From positions 1 through 64,000 of the forward strand of contig NZ_JAEHOH010000014.1 of assembly GCF_016522505.1 (NCBI RefSeq): a stretch of 64,000 nt of DNA, read 5' to 3'. The translations under genes were made by a program, and so were the position numbers. Shown piece after piece: positions 9,471 to 17,684 of the stretch. Source of the stretch: Leucobacter chromiisoli. Its GTDB lineage: Bacteria > Actinomycetota > Actinomycetes > Actinomycetales > Microbacteriaceae. Numbering within the stretch: the stretch's first letter is position 1; the number at the start of each line of letters is the position of its first letter. Under the pieces are notes generated by a model. It saw only the letters and a program-made list of their open reading frames with translations. It was not told where the DNA came from and made no database searches.

Positions 9471-9490
9471 GCCCCGCTTGGACTATTCAG

Positions 9491-10066
9491 TTATTCGGCC
9501 TTGAACGGGAAGCCGAGCGCGCGAAGCAGCGCACGACCCTCGTCGTCGGTCTTGGCAGTGGTCACGACGGTGATGTCGAAACCGCGCACCCGATCAATCT
9601 TATCCTGATCGATCTCGTGGAACACACTCTGCTCGGTCAGACCGAAGGTGTAGTTCCCGTTCCCGTCGAACTGCTTGGCCGACAGACCGCGGAAATCGCG
9701 GATGCGGGGCAGCGCGAGGTTGATGAGGCGGTCGAGGAACTCCCAGGCGCGGTCGCCGCGGAGGGTGACGTGAGCGCCGATCGCCTGCCCCTCGCGCAGC
9801 TTGAACTGCGCGATGGACTTGCGGGCCTTCGTCACCATCGGCTTCTGACCGGTGATCTTCACGAGGTCGGCGATAGCCCCCTCGATCACCTTGCTGTCGC
9901 GAGCGGCCTCGCCGACGCCGGTGTTCACGACGACCTTCACGAGGCCGGGAACCTGCATCACGTTCTCGAAGCCGAACTCCTCGGTCAGCGCCGGAACGAT
10001 CTCGCTGCGGTACTTCTGCTTCAGGCGCGGCTGGATTTTGCCAGCGGGCGCAGCAGTCTCAGTCAT
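9491..10066 (-). CDS. rplE: 50S ribosomal protein L5
   Basis: L5 binds 5S rRNA and forms inter-subunit bridge B1b with S13. The 191-residue protein includes [19 protein letters not shown] near residue 42, [20 protein letters not shown] and [17 protein letters not shown]. The start ATG overlaps the rplX stop by one base (TGATG). The short N-terminal extension ([16 protein letters not shown]) is common in actinobacteria. Confidence 0.97.
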   Translation of the reverse strand: MTETAAPAGKIQPRLKQKYRSEIVPALTEEFGFENVMQVPGLVKVVVNTGVGEAARDSKVIEGAIADLVKITGQKPMVTKARKSIAQFKLREGQAIGAHVTLRGDRAWEFLDRLINLALPRIRDFRGLSAKQFDGNGNYTFGLTEQSVFHEIDQDKIDRVRGFDITVVTTAKTDDEGRALLRALGFPFKAE

Positions 10067-10428
10067 CAGAGGTCCTTCCCAGACTTCTTGGCGTAGCGGA
10101 CGCGGACGGTCTTCTTCTTCCCGTCCTTCTCGACCTCTTCGACGCGGAAGCCGACGCGAGTGGGCTTCTTGGTCTCGGGATCGACGAGCGCGACGTTGGA
10201 GACGTGGATCGGTGCCTCGTGGGTCTCGATCCCGCCCTCGTTGGTGCCGCGGGCGGACTGGCCCTGACGCACGTGCTTCGTGACGTAGTTCACGCCCTCG
10301 ACCACGACGCGATCACTGTCGCTCAGGACCGCGATCACCTTGCCCTGCTTGCCCTTGTAGCCGCCGCGCTCCTGCGACGGGCCCGAGATGACCTCGACGA
10401 GGTCACCCTTCTTGATCTTGTTAGCCAT
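10066..10428 (-). CDS. rplX: 50S ribosomal protein L24
   Basis: Assembly-initiator protein of the 50S subunit with an N-terminal KOW domain: [20 protein letters not shown] and [19 protein letters not shown] are visible in the first 45 residues. It is 120 residues long, with the usual [14 protein letters not shown] strand and a basic C-terminus. Coupled to rplE by a one-base overlap and three bases after rplN. Confidence 0.96.
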   Translation of the reverse strand: MANKIKKGDLVEVISGPSQERGGYKGKQGKVIAVLSDSDRVVVEGVNYVTKHVRQGQSARGTNEGGIETHEAPIHVSNVALVDPETKKPTRVGFRVEEVEKDGKKKTVRVRYAKKSGKDL

Positions 10429-10431
10429 GGA

Positions 10432-10800
10432 CTAGATCACCTCCGGTGCGAGCGAGACGATCTTCATGAACTTCTTGTCGCGAAGCTCACGGCCGACCGG
10501 CCCGAAGATACGGGTGCCGCGGGGCTCCCCGTCGGCCTTCAGGATCACGGCGGCGTTCTCGTCGAAGCTGATGTACGAGCCGTCTGCGCGACGGGTCGAC
10601 TTGCGGGTGCGGACGATGACGGCCTTGACCACGTCGCCCTTCTTCACGTTGCCGCCGGGGATGGCGTCCTTGACGGTCGCGACGATGGTGTCACCGACAC
10701 CCGCGTAGCGGCGCTTCGAACCCCCGAGCACACGAATCGTGAGCAGCTCCTTGGCGCCGGTGTTGTCGGCGACCTTGAGCCTGGATTCCTGCTGAATCAC
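10432..10800 (-). CDS. rplN: 50S ribosomal protein L14
   Basis: L14 contributes to inter-subunit bridge B8 and binds 23S rRNA. The 122 residues read as the family from [19 protein letters not shown] to [13 protein letters not shown]. The start codon is GTG (10,798-10,800) with GAAGGAG seven bases upstream. Its -30-base gap from rpsQ is one of the few real gaps in this block and carries that strong ribosome-binding site. Confidence 0.97.
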   Translation of the reverse strand: MIQQESRLKVADNTGAKELLTIRVLGGSKRRYAGVGDTIVATVKDAIPGGNVKKGDVVKAVIVRTRKSTRRADGSYISFDENAAVILKADGEPRGTRIFGPVGRELRDKKFMKIVSLAPEVI

Positions 10801-10830
10801 TTGTAACTCCTTCTTCCGTAAGCCGGAGGC

Positions 10831-11103
10831 TTACTTCGCCTTCTCGAGGATCTCGACGAGGCGCCAGCGCTTCGTGGCGCTCAGGGGACGGGTCTCGTGG
10901 ATGAGCACGAGATCGCCGATGCCCGCGCTGTTCGCCGCGTCGTGCGCCTTGACCTTCGACGAGCGGCGCATGACCTTGCCGTACAGGGGGTGCTTCACGC
11001 GATCCTCGACCTCGACGACGATGGTCTTGTCCATCTTGTCGCTGACGACGTAGCCGCGACGGGCCTTACGGTAGCCGCGCTGTTCCTTCTCGACCTCAGC
11101 CAT
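10831..11103 (-). CDS. rpsQ: 30S ribosomal protein S17
   Basis: Primary 16S rRNA-binding protein with an OB fold. The 90-residue product has the short basic extension of the group followed by [20 protein letters not shown] and the [20 protein letters not shown] segment near the C-terminus, both diagnostic. It begins two bases after the rpmC stop. Confidence 0.96.
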   Translation of the reverse strand: MAEVEKEQRGYRKARRGYVVSDKMDKTIVVEVEDRVKHPLYGKVMRRSSKVKAHDAANSAGIGDLVLIHETRPLSATKRWRLVEILEKAK

Positions 11104-11105
11104 TC

Positions 11106-11420
11106 CTAGGCCTCCTTCGTCTCAGCGGCGGCGTCCGCCTGCTCGGTCTTCTTGGTGCTCTTCTTCGCCTTGGCGGGAGCCTGCTCCACGGGGGCCGGGG
11201 TGGCCCGGATCCCGAGCTCGCGCTCGCGGAGGACCGTGTAGATGCGCGCGATGTCGCGCTTCACCTGGCGCACACGACCGTGGCTCTCCAGCTGGCCGGT
11301 GGCCGACTGGAAACGCAGGTTGAAGAGCTCGGTCTTCGCCTTCTTGAGCTCCTCGGCCAGACGCTCGTTCTCGAACGTGTCGAGTTCGGTGATGGCCAGT
11401 TCCTTGGTACCGATCGCCAT
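11106..11420 (-). CDS. rpmC: 50S ribosomal protein L29
   Basis: L29 lies at the polypeptide exit and, with L23, forms the docking site for trigger factor and SRP. The family core is the first ~70 residues ([20 protein letters not shown]). This protein is 104 residues: about 35 extra residues rich in Ala, Lys and Glu follow the core. The gene start and the rplP stop share one base. Confidence 0.95.
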   Translation of the reverse strand: MAIGTKELAITELDTFENERLAEELKKAKTELFNLRFQSATGQLESHGRVRQVKRDIARIYTVLRERELGIRATPAPVEQAPAKAKKSTKKTEQADAAAETKEA

Positions 11421-11839
11421 TACGCGTCGCCCTCCTCGCGCTTGATAATGCGGGCCTTGAGAGGCAGCTTGTGGATGGCGCGGGTCAGCGCCTCACGAGC
11501 GAGCTCCTCATCGACACCGGCGACCTCGAAGAGGACGCGGCCCGGCTTGACATTGGCCACCCACCACTCGGGGGAGCCCTTACCGGAGCCCATGCGGGTC
11601 TCGGCGGGCTTCTTGGTGAGGGGGCGGTCGGGGTAGATGTTGATCCACACCTTGCCGCCGCGCTTGATGTGACGGGTCATCGCGATACGAGCGGACTCGA
11701 TCTGACGGTTCGTCACGTACGCGGGGGTCAGCGCCTGGATCCCGAACTCGCCGAAGGCGACCTTGTTGCCGCCCTTCGACTGGCCGCTGCGGCTGGGGTG
11801 GTGCTGCTTGCGGTACTTGACTCGACGGGGAATCAGCAT
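11420..11839 (-). CDS. rplP: 50S ribosomal protein L16
   Basis: L16 contacts the A-site tRNA elbow and organises the peptidyl-transferase region. The 139-residue protein begins [19 protein letters not shown] and contains [20 protein letters not shown] and [13 protein letters not shown], which are nearly invariant. The ATG follows the rpsC stop by two bases. No unusual features. Confidence 0.97.
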   Translation of the reverse strand: MLIPRRVKYRKQHHPSRSGQSKGGNKVAFGEFGIQALTPAYVTNRQIESARIAMTRHIKRGGKVWINIYPDRPLTKKPAETRMGSGKGSPEWWVANVKPGRVLFEVAGVDEELAREALTRAIHKLPLKARIIKREEGDA

Positions 11840-11841
11840 GC

Positions 11842-12600
11842 TTACTTCTCCGCTCCTGCTGCGGCGGGCGCAGCCTCGGCCTGAGCGCCCCGGGGCGCAC
11901 GGCGGCGGTCGCCGCGATCGCGCGACGGCTTCTGGGCCGCCTGCTCGCGAGCGAGTTCCTTGTTGGTGAGGTCGCCCTTGTAGATCCAGACCTTCACGCC
12001 GATGCGGCCGAAGGTGGTCTTCGCCTCGTAGAAGCCGTAGTCGATGTTCGCGCGGAGGGTGTGCAGCGGCACGCGCCCCTCGCGGTAGAACTCCGAACGG
12101 CTCATCTCGGCGCCGCCGAGACGGCCGGAGACCTGGATCCGGATGCCCTTGGCGCCGGCGCGCTGCGCGCCCTGCAGGCCCTTGCGCATCGCGCGGCGGA
12201 ACGCCACGCGGGCGGCGAGCTGCTCGGCGATGCCCTGGGCGACCAGCTGAGCGTCGGCTTCGGGGTTCTTCACCTCGAGGATGTTCAGCTGGATCTGCTT
12301 GCCGGTGAGCTTCTCGAGCTCGGCGCGGATGCGCTCGGCCTCGGCGCCGCGGCGGCCGATGACGATGCCGGGGCGCGCCGAGTGGATGTCCACGCGGACG
12401 CGGTCGCGGGTGCGTTCGATCTCGACGCGGGACACGCCCGCGCGATCCAGCTGCTTCGTCAGGTGCTGACGGATCCGGATGTCCTCGGCGAGGTAGTCGG
12501 CGTAGCGCTGACCCTTCTTCGTCGAGTCCGAGAACCAGCGAGACACGTGGTCAGTGGTGACCCCGAGGCGGAAGCCGTAGGGATGAATCTTCTGGCCCAT
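11842..12600 (-). CDS. rpsC: 30S ribosomal protein S3
   Basis: S3 forms part of the mRNA entry channel and has helicase-related activity with S4 and S5. Residues 1-~115 hold the KH domain with [17 protein letters not shown] (the G-X-X-G loop is IGRRG); residues ~120-210 the C-terminal domain ([19 protein letters not shown]). A ~40-residue disordered tail ([18 protein letters not shown]) extends it to 252 residues. It shares one base with the rplV stop (TAATG). Confidence 0.97.
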   Translation of the reverse strand: MGQKIHPYGFRLGVTTDHVSRWFSDSTKKGQRYADYLAEDIRIRQHLTKQLDRAGVSRVEIERTRDRVRVDIHSARPGIVIGRRGAEAERIRAELEKLTGKQIQLNILEVKNPEADAQLVAQGIAEQLAARVAFRRAMRKGLQGAQRAGAKGIRIQVSGRLGGAEMSRSEFYREGRVPLHTLRANIDYGFYEAKTTFGRIGVKVWIYKGDLTNKELAREQAAQKPSRDRGDRRRAPRGAQAEAAPAAAGAEK

Positions 12601-12983
12601 TACTTGGCTCCCTTCTTCGCGGTTGCGAGCTCATCCGCGGTCTGAAGCACGACCGTGATGTGGCTCGTCCGCTTGTTGATGCGGAATGCGCGGCCCTGTG
12701 CACGAGGGCGGAAGCGCTTGAGCGTCGCACCCTCGTCGACGAAGGCGCGGGCTACGACGAGCTCGTCCTCGTTGAGACGCAGGTTGTTCTGGTCGGCCTT
12801 GACGCGCGCGTTGGCGATCGCCGAGGCGACGAGCTTGAACACCGGCTCCGATGCTGCCTGCGGTGCGAACTTCAGGATGGCCAGGGCCTCCTGCGCGTTC
12901 TTGCCGCGGATCAGATCGATGACGCGACGGGCCTTCTGGGGGGTGATGCGGATATGACGCACGCGGGCGATCGACTCCACCAT
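12600..12983 (-). CDS. rplV: 50S ribosomal protein L22
   Basis: L22 lines the exit tunnel; its beta-hairpin (around residues 80-100, [20 protein letters not shown]) forms the constriction and is a macrolide-resistance site. The 127-residue protein starts [20 protein letters not shown], the family signature. No deletion or insertion is evident in the hairpin. It lies 26 bases after rpsS. Confidence 0.96.
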   Translation of the reverse strand: MVESIARVRHIRITPQKARRVIDLIRGKNAQEALAILKFAPQAASEPVFKLVASAIANARVKADQNNLRLNEDELVVARAFVDEGATLKRFRPRAQGRAFRINKRTSHITVVLQTADELATAKKGAK

Positions 12984-13009
12984 TTCTCTTCCTCCTTCAC
13001 GTCACCGCG

Positions 13010-13291
13010 TTAGCGGCGACGGCCCTTCTTGTCGTCCTTCACGTGACCACGGAAGGTGCGGGTCGGGGCGAACTCGCCCAGCTTGTGACCGACCATGGTC
13101 TCGGTGACGAACACCGGGATGTGCTTGCGACCGTCGTGCACCGCGATGGTGTGCCCCAGCATGGCGGGGATGATCATCGAGCGGCGCGACCAGGTCTTGA
13201 TCACGTTCTTGGTGCCGGCTTCGTTCTGGGCAACCACCTTGTTCAGCAGGTGGTTGTCGACGAAGGGGCCCTTCTTGAGACTACGAGGCAT
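13010..13291 (-). CDS. rpsS: 30S ribosomal protein S19
   Basis: S19 forms a complex with S13 in the 30S head. The 93 residues begin [16 protein letters not shown] and contain the conserved [21 protein letters not shown] and [13 protein letters not shown]. Length and sequence are standard. The gene is 24 bases downstream of rplB and uses an ATG with GAGAGTAG upstream. Confidence 0.97.
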   Translation of the reverse strand: MPRSLKKGPFVDNHLLNKVVAQNEAGTKNVIKTWSRRSMIIPAMLGHTIAVHDGRKHIPVFVTETMVGHKLGEFAPTRTFRGHVKDDKKGRRR

Positions 13292-13315
13292 CTTCTACTC
13301 TCTCCTACCTGCCGA

Positions 13316-14152
13316 CTAACGCTTCTTGCCAGTGGTCCGGCGACGCACGATGAGCTTGTCGCTTTCCTTGTTCGGACGGCGCGTGCGGCCTTCCTTCTGG
13401 CCCCAGGGGCTGACCGGGTGACGACCGCCCGAGGTGCGGCCCTCGCCACCACCGTGCGGGTGGTCGACCGGGTTCATGACGACACCGCGGACGGTCGGGC
13501 GGACGCCCTTCCACCGCATGCGGCCGGCCTTGCCCCAGTTGATGTTCGACTGCTCGGCGTTGCCCACCTCGCCGACGGTCGCGCGGCAGCGCGCGTCGAC
13601 GTTGCGGATCTCGCCCGAGGGCAGGCGCAGCTGGGCGTAGGGGCCGTCCTTCGCCACGAGGCGGACCGACGCTCCGGCGGAGCGCGCCATCTTGGCGCCG
13701 CCGCCCGGCTTCAGCTCGATCGCGTGGATCACGGTACCGGTGGGGATGTTCTTCAGCGGCAGGTTGTTGCCCGGCTTGATGTCGGCCGAGGGGCCCGACT
13801 CGACGGTGTCGCCCTGCTTCAGCTTGTTCGGAGCGATGATGTACCGCTTCGCGCCGTCCTCGAAGTGCAGCAGCGCGATGCGCGCGGTGCGGTTGGGATC
13901 GTACTCGATGTGCGCGACCTTGGCGTTCACGCCGTCCTTGTCATTGCGACGGAAGTCGATGACGCGGTACTGGCGCTTGTGGCCACCGCCGATGTGACGG
14001 GTGGTGATCCGGCCCTGGTTGTTGCGGCCGCCGGTCTTCGGCAGCGGGCGGAGCAGCGACTTCTCGGGGGTCGAGCGGGTGATCTCTGCGAAATCGGCGA
14101 CGCTCGAGCCGCGACGACCCGGGGTCGTCGGCTTGTACTTACGAATAGCCAT
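13316..14152 (-). CDS. rplB: 50S ribosomal protein L2
   Basis: L2 is needed for subunit association and peptidyl-transferase activity. The 278-residue protein has the N-terminal [16 protein letters not shown], the RNA-binding core ([19 protein letters not shown]) and the C-terminal [19 protein letters not shown] loop with the invariant His essential for peptide bond formation (near residue 230). The gene is 24 bases after rplW. Confidence 0.97.
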   Translation of the reverse strand: MAIRKYKPTTPGRRGSSVADFAEITRSTPEKSLLRPLPKTGGRNNQGRITTRHIGGGHKRQYRVIDFRRNDKDGVNAKVAHIEYDPNRTARIALLHFEDGAKRYIIAPNKLKQGDTVESGPSADIKPGNNLPLKNIPTGTVIHAIELKPGGGAKMARSAGASVRLVAKDGPYAQLRLPSGEIRNVDARCRATVGEVGNAEQSNINWGKAGRMRWKGVRPTVRGVVMNPVDHPHGGGEGRTSGGRHPVSPWGQKEGRTRRPNKESDKLIVRRRTTGKKR

Positions 14153-14176
14153 GTTGTGTTCCTCTTCGCTTCCGAG

Positions 14177-14476
14177 CTACAGCGCAGCCGTGAAGATGTC
14201 GATGGAGCCCGACTTCAGGGTGACGATGGCACGCTTGGTGTCCTTGCGCTTGCCGAGGCCGGTCCTCGTGCGGCGCGTCTTGCCCTTGCGGTTGAGCGTG
14301 TTGATCTTGTCGACCTTCACACCGAAGACCTCTTCGATGGCGAGCTTGATCTCGGTCTTGTTCGCGTTCGGAGCCACCTCGAAGGTGTACTGGCCGTTGG
14401 CGTCGATGAGACCGTAGCTCTTCTCGGAGACGATCGGACGGATGATGACGTCGTGCGCGTTCTTGTTCAGGCTCAC
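14177..14476 (-). CDS. rplW: 50S ribosomal protein L23
   Basis: L23 lies at the tunnel exit and docks trigger factor and SRP. The 99-residue product shows [17 protein letters not shown] near the start and [20 protein letters not shown] in the middle. The start is GTG (14,474-14,476), overlapping the rplD stop by four bases (GTGA); the next in-frame candidates would cut into the conserved N-terminus. Confidence 0.96.
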   Translation of the reverse strand: MSLNKNAHDVIIRPIVSEKSYGLIDANGQYTFEVAPNANKTEIKLAIEEVFGVKVDKINTLNRKGKTRRTRTGLGKRKDTKRAIVTLKSGSIDIFTAAL

Positions 14477-15126
14477 TTCGTGTCCTCCTTGGCGGCGCGG
14501 CCAGCGACGAACGCGTCGAAGGCGGCCTTGGTGAAGACGAGATCGTCGCTGACGACCACGTCGTAGGCGTTGAGCTGATCCTGGAAGAGGACGTGCACGC
14601 CCTGCAGGTTGCGCAGGCTCAGGATGCTGACCTGATCCTCGCGGTCGACGACCACGAGCACGCGCTTGCCGGGAGCGACCGAGCCGAGGTACTCGCGCGC
14701 GGTCTTGGTGCTCGGCTTGTCGCCCAGGCCGAAGGACTCGACGACGTGCAGGCGGTTCGCGCGGGCGCGGTCCGAGAGCAGGCCGAGGAGCGCCGCGGCG
14801 ATCATCTTCTTGGGGGTGCGCTGCGAGTAGTCGCGGGGCACGGGTCCGTGGACGATGCCGCCGCCGCGGTGCTGCGGCATGCGGACCGAGCCCTGGCGTG
14901 CGCGGCCAGTGCCCTTCTGCTTGAACGGCTTGGCGCCCGAACCTGAGCGCTCACCGCGGCCCTTGGCCTTGTGGGTGCCCTGGCGCGCAGCGGCGAGCTG
15001 AGCGGTGACGACCTGGTGGATCAGCGGGACGTTGGCCTCGACGCCGAAGATGGCCTCGGGAAGGTCGACAGACCCAGCCTTCTTGCCCTTCGCGTCGACG
15101 ACCTCGAGCTTGGTAGCGGTAGCCAT
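14473..15126 (-). CDS. rplD: 50S ribosomal protein L4
   Basis: L4 reaches into the exit tunnel and in E. coli also represses the S10 operon. The 217-residue protein has [20 protein letters not shown] near residue 35 and the tunnel loop [19 protein letters not shown] near 65. Whether L4 autoregulates here is unknown; the long leader before rpsJ would be the place to look. It starts three bases after rplC. Confidence 0.96.
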   Translation of the reverse strand: MATATKLEVVDAKGKKAGSVDLPEAIFGVEANVPLIHQVVTAQLAAARQGTHKAKGRGERSGSGAKPFKQKGTGRARQGSVRMPQHRGGGIVHGPVPRDYSQRTPKKMIAAALLGLLSDRARANRLHVVESFGLGDKPSTKTAREYLGSVAPGKRVLVVVDREDQVSILSLRNLQGVHVLFQDQLNAYDVVVSDDLVFTKAAFDAFVAGRAAKEDTK

Positions 15127-15129
15127 GAA

Positions 15130-15786
15130 CTACGCCCCCTTCACAGCGTTGCGAACGAATACGAGACGGCCGCGCCCGCCCGGAACCGCACCCTTCACGA
15201 GGATGAGGCCCTTCTCGGCGTCGATCGCCTGGACGGTCAGGTTCTGCACGGTGACGCGGTCGCCGCCCATGCGGCCGGCCATGCGCTGGCCCTTGAACAC
15301 GCGACCGGGGGTCGCGGCGCCGCCGATCGAGCCCGGCTTGCGGTGGTTGCGGTGCGCACCGTGGGATGCCGAGACGCCCTTGAAGTTGTGACGCTTCATG
15401 GTGCCGGCGAAGCCCTTGCCCTTCGAGGTGCCGACGACGTCGATCTTCTGACCGGCTTCGAAGGTGGTGTCGACGGTGAGCTCCTGACCCAGGCTGTACT
15501 CGGCGGCGTCCGCCGTGCGCAGCTCGGTGAGGTGACGGCGGGGGGTGACCCCGGCCTTCGCGAAGTGACCGGCGGTGGGCTGGTTCACCTTGCGGGGATC
15601 GATCTGACCCGCGGCGATCTGCACGGCGCTGTAGCCGTCGACCTCGGGGGTGCGGATCTGGGTGACCACGTTGGGGGCCACCTCGATGACGGTGACGGGA
15701 ACGACCTTGCCGTTCTCGTCCCAGACCTGAGTCATGCCGAGCTTGGTGCCCAGGAGACCCTTCACGTTCTTCTCTGCGTGAGACAT
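15130..15786 (-). CDS. rplC: 50S ribosomal protein L3
   Basis: One of the two initiators of 50S assembly, with a loop reaching the peptidyl-transferase centre. I choose the ATG at 15,784-15,786 ([18 protein letters not shown]) because AAAGGGGGT stands eight bases upstream; the frame continues 13 codons into the end of rpsJ without conservation. The 218-residue product has [19 protein letters not shown] and the [19 protein letters not shown] loop. Gap to rpsJ is 13 bases. Confidence 0.96.
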   Translation of the reverse strand: MSHAEKNVKGLLGTKLGMTQVWDENGKVVPVTVIEVAPNVVTQIRTPEVDGYSAVQIAAGQIDPRKVNQPTAGHFAKAGVTPRRHLTELRTADAAEYSLGQELTVDTTFEAGQKIDVVGTSKGKGFAGTMKRHNFKGVSASHGAHRNHRKPGSIGGAATPGRVFKGQRMAGRMGGDRVTVQNLTVQAIDAEKGLILVKGAVPGGRGRLVFVRNAVKGA

Positions 15787-15799
15787 ATCCGGACCCCCT

Positions 15800-16108
15800 T
15801 TAGAGCTTGATCTCGATGTTGACATCGGCCGGAAGGTCGAGACGCATGAGCGAGTCGACGGCCTTGGGGGTGGGATCGACGATGTCGATCAGGCGCTTGT
15901 GGGTGCGCTTCTCGAAGTGCTCCCGGCTGTCCTTGTACTTGTGAGGCGAACGGATCACGGCGATCACGTTCTTCTCCGTGGGAAGCGGCACGGGGCCGAT
16001 CACGGTCGCGCCCGCGCGGGTGACCGTGTCGACGATCTTGCGCGCGGAGGTGTCGATGACCTCGTGGTCATACGACTTCAGTCGAATGCGGATTTTCTGT
16101 CCCGCCAT
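15800..16108 (-). CDS. rpsJ: 30S ribosomal protein S10
   Basis: S10 is a 30S head protein and, as NusE, part of the antitermination complex with NusB at boxA. The 102 residues start [19 protein letters not shown] and include the [19 protein letters not shown] loop. It is the first gene of the long S10/spc block, with a leader of about 300 bases carrying hairpins. Confidence 0.97.
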   Translation of the reverse strand: MAGQKIRIRLKSYDHEVIDTSARKIVDTVTRAGATVIGPVPLPTEKNVIAVIRSPHKYKDSREHFEKRTHKRLIDIVDPTPKAVDSLMRLDLPADVNIEIKL

Positions 16109-16402
16109 GTGACTCTCTACTTTCTACTTGCGTCGTACCGCGCTGCTCGTGGCCCGCGCGGCATTGGACGTCTTGCGTATCAGCGCCCTGGCACCGGAGT
16201 GCTGGGTCTCTGTTCACCTGTCAATATCGCCACTTCCGTGACAACCCCGCACACACACGAAGACGGCCGGACGAAGTCTGGCCGCCGAATGGCGTGCGGG
16301 TCTTGTTCGCTACCCGCGGCCTAGCCCCGGCCCGGGAGAACCCGAGCGGCTATGCACTGCCTGGCAGTGATCCCCGCAAGGCGAGGAGTACTGAACTCAT
16401 CT
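16109..16402 (-). promoter_or_regulatory. Untranslated leader of the S10 operon
   Basis: No gene is present. Between the candidate promoter and rpsJ lie two hairpins: 16,355-16,369 (CACTGC, three-base loop, GCAGTG) and 16,264-16,284 (nine-base arms with one G-U). The second is followed on the minus strand by TCTTCGTGTGTGTGC. A leader of this length fits autoregulation or attenuation, but nothing in the sequence identifies the ligand. Confidence 0.4.
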
Positions 16403-16432
16403 ATTTTGCCACAGGGCTCAGGGACTTTGCAA
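16403..16432 (-). promoter_or_regulatory. Candidate promoter of the S10 operon
   Basis: On the minus strand TTGCAA (16,427-16,432) and CAAAAT (16,403-16,408) are 18 bases apart, just after the terminator of the preceding operon. The hexamers match four or more of six consensus positions. This is the only credible sigma-70-type pair in the gap. Confidence 0.5.
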
Positions 16433-16491
16433 CCCGGGCGTGTCGCGGCTCGCGGCCGGGAGCTCGCTTCTCGCATCGAGCCTCCGCGGGG

Positions 16492-16518
16492 GCATCGGAA
16501 CCACGGTGGTTTCGATGC
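16492..16518 (-). terminator. Hairpin terminator after the WecA/TagO-like gene
   Basis: GCATCGGAACC (16,492-16,502) pairs with GGTTTCGATGC (16,508-16,518) with one wobble and a five-base loop. It starts 30 bases past the stop codon and 60 bases before the S10 promoter, so it should insulate the two units. Confidence 0.65.
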
Positions 16519-16547
16519 GACCGGTCGGGACACGGGGCCGGGCGACG

Positions 16548-17684
16548 CTAGGCGGAGGCGGGGAGCAACCGAGGCAGCGCGAGGTACAGCACGAGCACCG
16601 CCAGGCCGAGGACGAGCAGCAGCAGCCACCACACCGGGGCCACCACGCAGGAGACGAGGCCGAGCGCGGAGGCGAGCAGCGACGCGCCCGCCGTCATCCC
16701 CGAGGCCTGCACGTGGGAGTAGCCGAGCTGCTGGATCCGCTGGTAGACGTGCTCCTTGTGCGGCTCGTCCCACTTGTGCCCCGACCGCACCCGCTTGACG
16801 AGGGTGACGCCGACGTCGCCGAAGTAGATGATCATCGGCCCGATGGTCGCGAGGATCGGCACGCCCGCGAGCAGGGCGGCGAAGCTCGTGATCGCGATCG
16901 CCCCGCCGAGCAGGTAGCTGCCGACATCGCCGAGGAAGGCGCCGGGCTTTGTGAGGTTCCACGGCAGGAACCCTGCGAACGCCGCGGCGATCACGATCCC
17001 CGCGATCGTGAGCCACGGCAGCCCCGTGAGGCCGCCCGCGACGGCGAACGCGAGCCCCGCGATCACGCCGTGGAAGCCGCTGATGCCGTTCAGCCCGTCC
17101 ATGAAGTTCGCGACGTTGATGTAGCTCGAGACGAACAGCAGCGCGTAGGGCACGAGGACGATCCCGAGCCAGAGGGGCAGCGGCGTCGCGCCGACCGCCT
17201 CCGAGAGCGGCGCCGACGCCTCCGCAGCCGCCGGATCCCACCCCTGCCACTGGAACCCGGCGACGAACGCGAAGTCGCCCCCGACCGGCGGGAAGCTGAA
17301 GAGCAGGACGAGCGCGACCGGCACCAGCAGCCCGAGCAGCAGCAGGCACGCGCTGCGCATCTTCACGCTGAGCCCGCGCAGATCCTCGCCCAGGCCGAGC
17401 AGACCGGCCAGCACCGAGCCGATCAGCACGACGAGCAGCAGATCCCAGCGCTGGAACCCGGGCCCCGTGGACAGCAGCCAGACGGCCGCTCCGCCTCCGG
17501 CGACCATCGCGAGGAGCACCGCGAGCCCGAGCCCGCGGAGCACCGGACGGGTGTGCGAGGAGCGCTCGTTGGGAACGTCCATGATGCCGAGTCGGACGAG
17601 CAGCGGACGCACCGCGACCGGGAGCGCGAGGCTGAGCAGGAGCGTCAGTGCGCCCGCGACCACGGCGATGTGCAGGCCGCTCAT
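16548..17684 (-). CDS. WecA/TagO-family undecaprenyl-phosphate sugar-phosphate transferase
   Basis: Polytopic membrane enzyme (378 residues, about ten hydrophobic segments) that would transfer a HexNAc-1-phosphate from UDP-sugar to undecaprenyl phosphate, starting a cell-wall glycopolymer. Family motifs are present: VPNERSSHTRP near residue 37, the catalytic NFMDGLNG near 195, FLGDVGS near 255 and HKEHVYQR near 312. The last motif belongs to the WecA/WbpL/TagO group and not to MraY. It overlaps the upstream CapD-like gene by four bases, so both belong to one surface-polysaccharide operon. The sugar specificity cannot be read from sequence. Confidence 0.88.
   Translation of the reverse strand: MSGLHIAVVAGALTLLLSLALPVAVRPLLVRLGIMDVPNERSSHTRPVLRGLGLAVLLAMVAGGGAAVWLLSTGPGFQRWDLLLVVLIGSVLAGLLGLGEDLRGLSVKMRSACLLLLGLLVPVALVLLFSFPPVGGDFAFVAGFQWQGWDPAAAEASAPLSEAVGATPLPLWLGIVLVPYALLFVSSYINVANFMDGLNGISGFHGVIAGLAFAVAGGLTGLPWLTIAGIVIAAAFAGFLPWNLTKPGAFLGDVGSYLLGGAIAITSFAALLAGVPILATIGPMIIYFGDVGVTLVKRVRSGHKWDEPHKEHVYQRIQQLGYSHVQASGMTAGASLLASALGLVSCVVAPVWWLLLLVLGLAVLVLYLALPRLLPASA

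Noticed and set aside
9372..9490. Undetected rpsN gene in the rplE-rpsH gap
   Set aside because: The gap is 119 bases; the short zinc form of S14 needs about 185, and no CxxC-type frame is visible.
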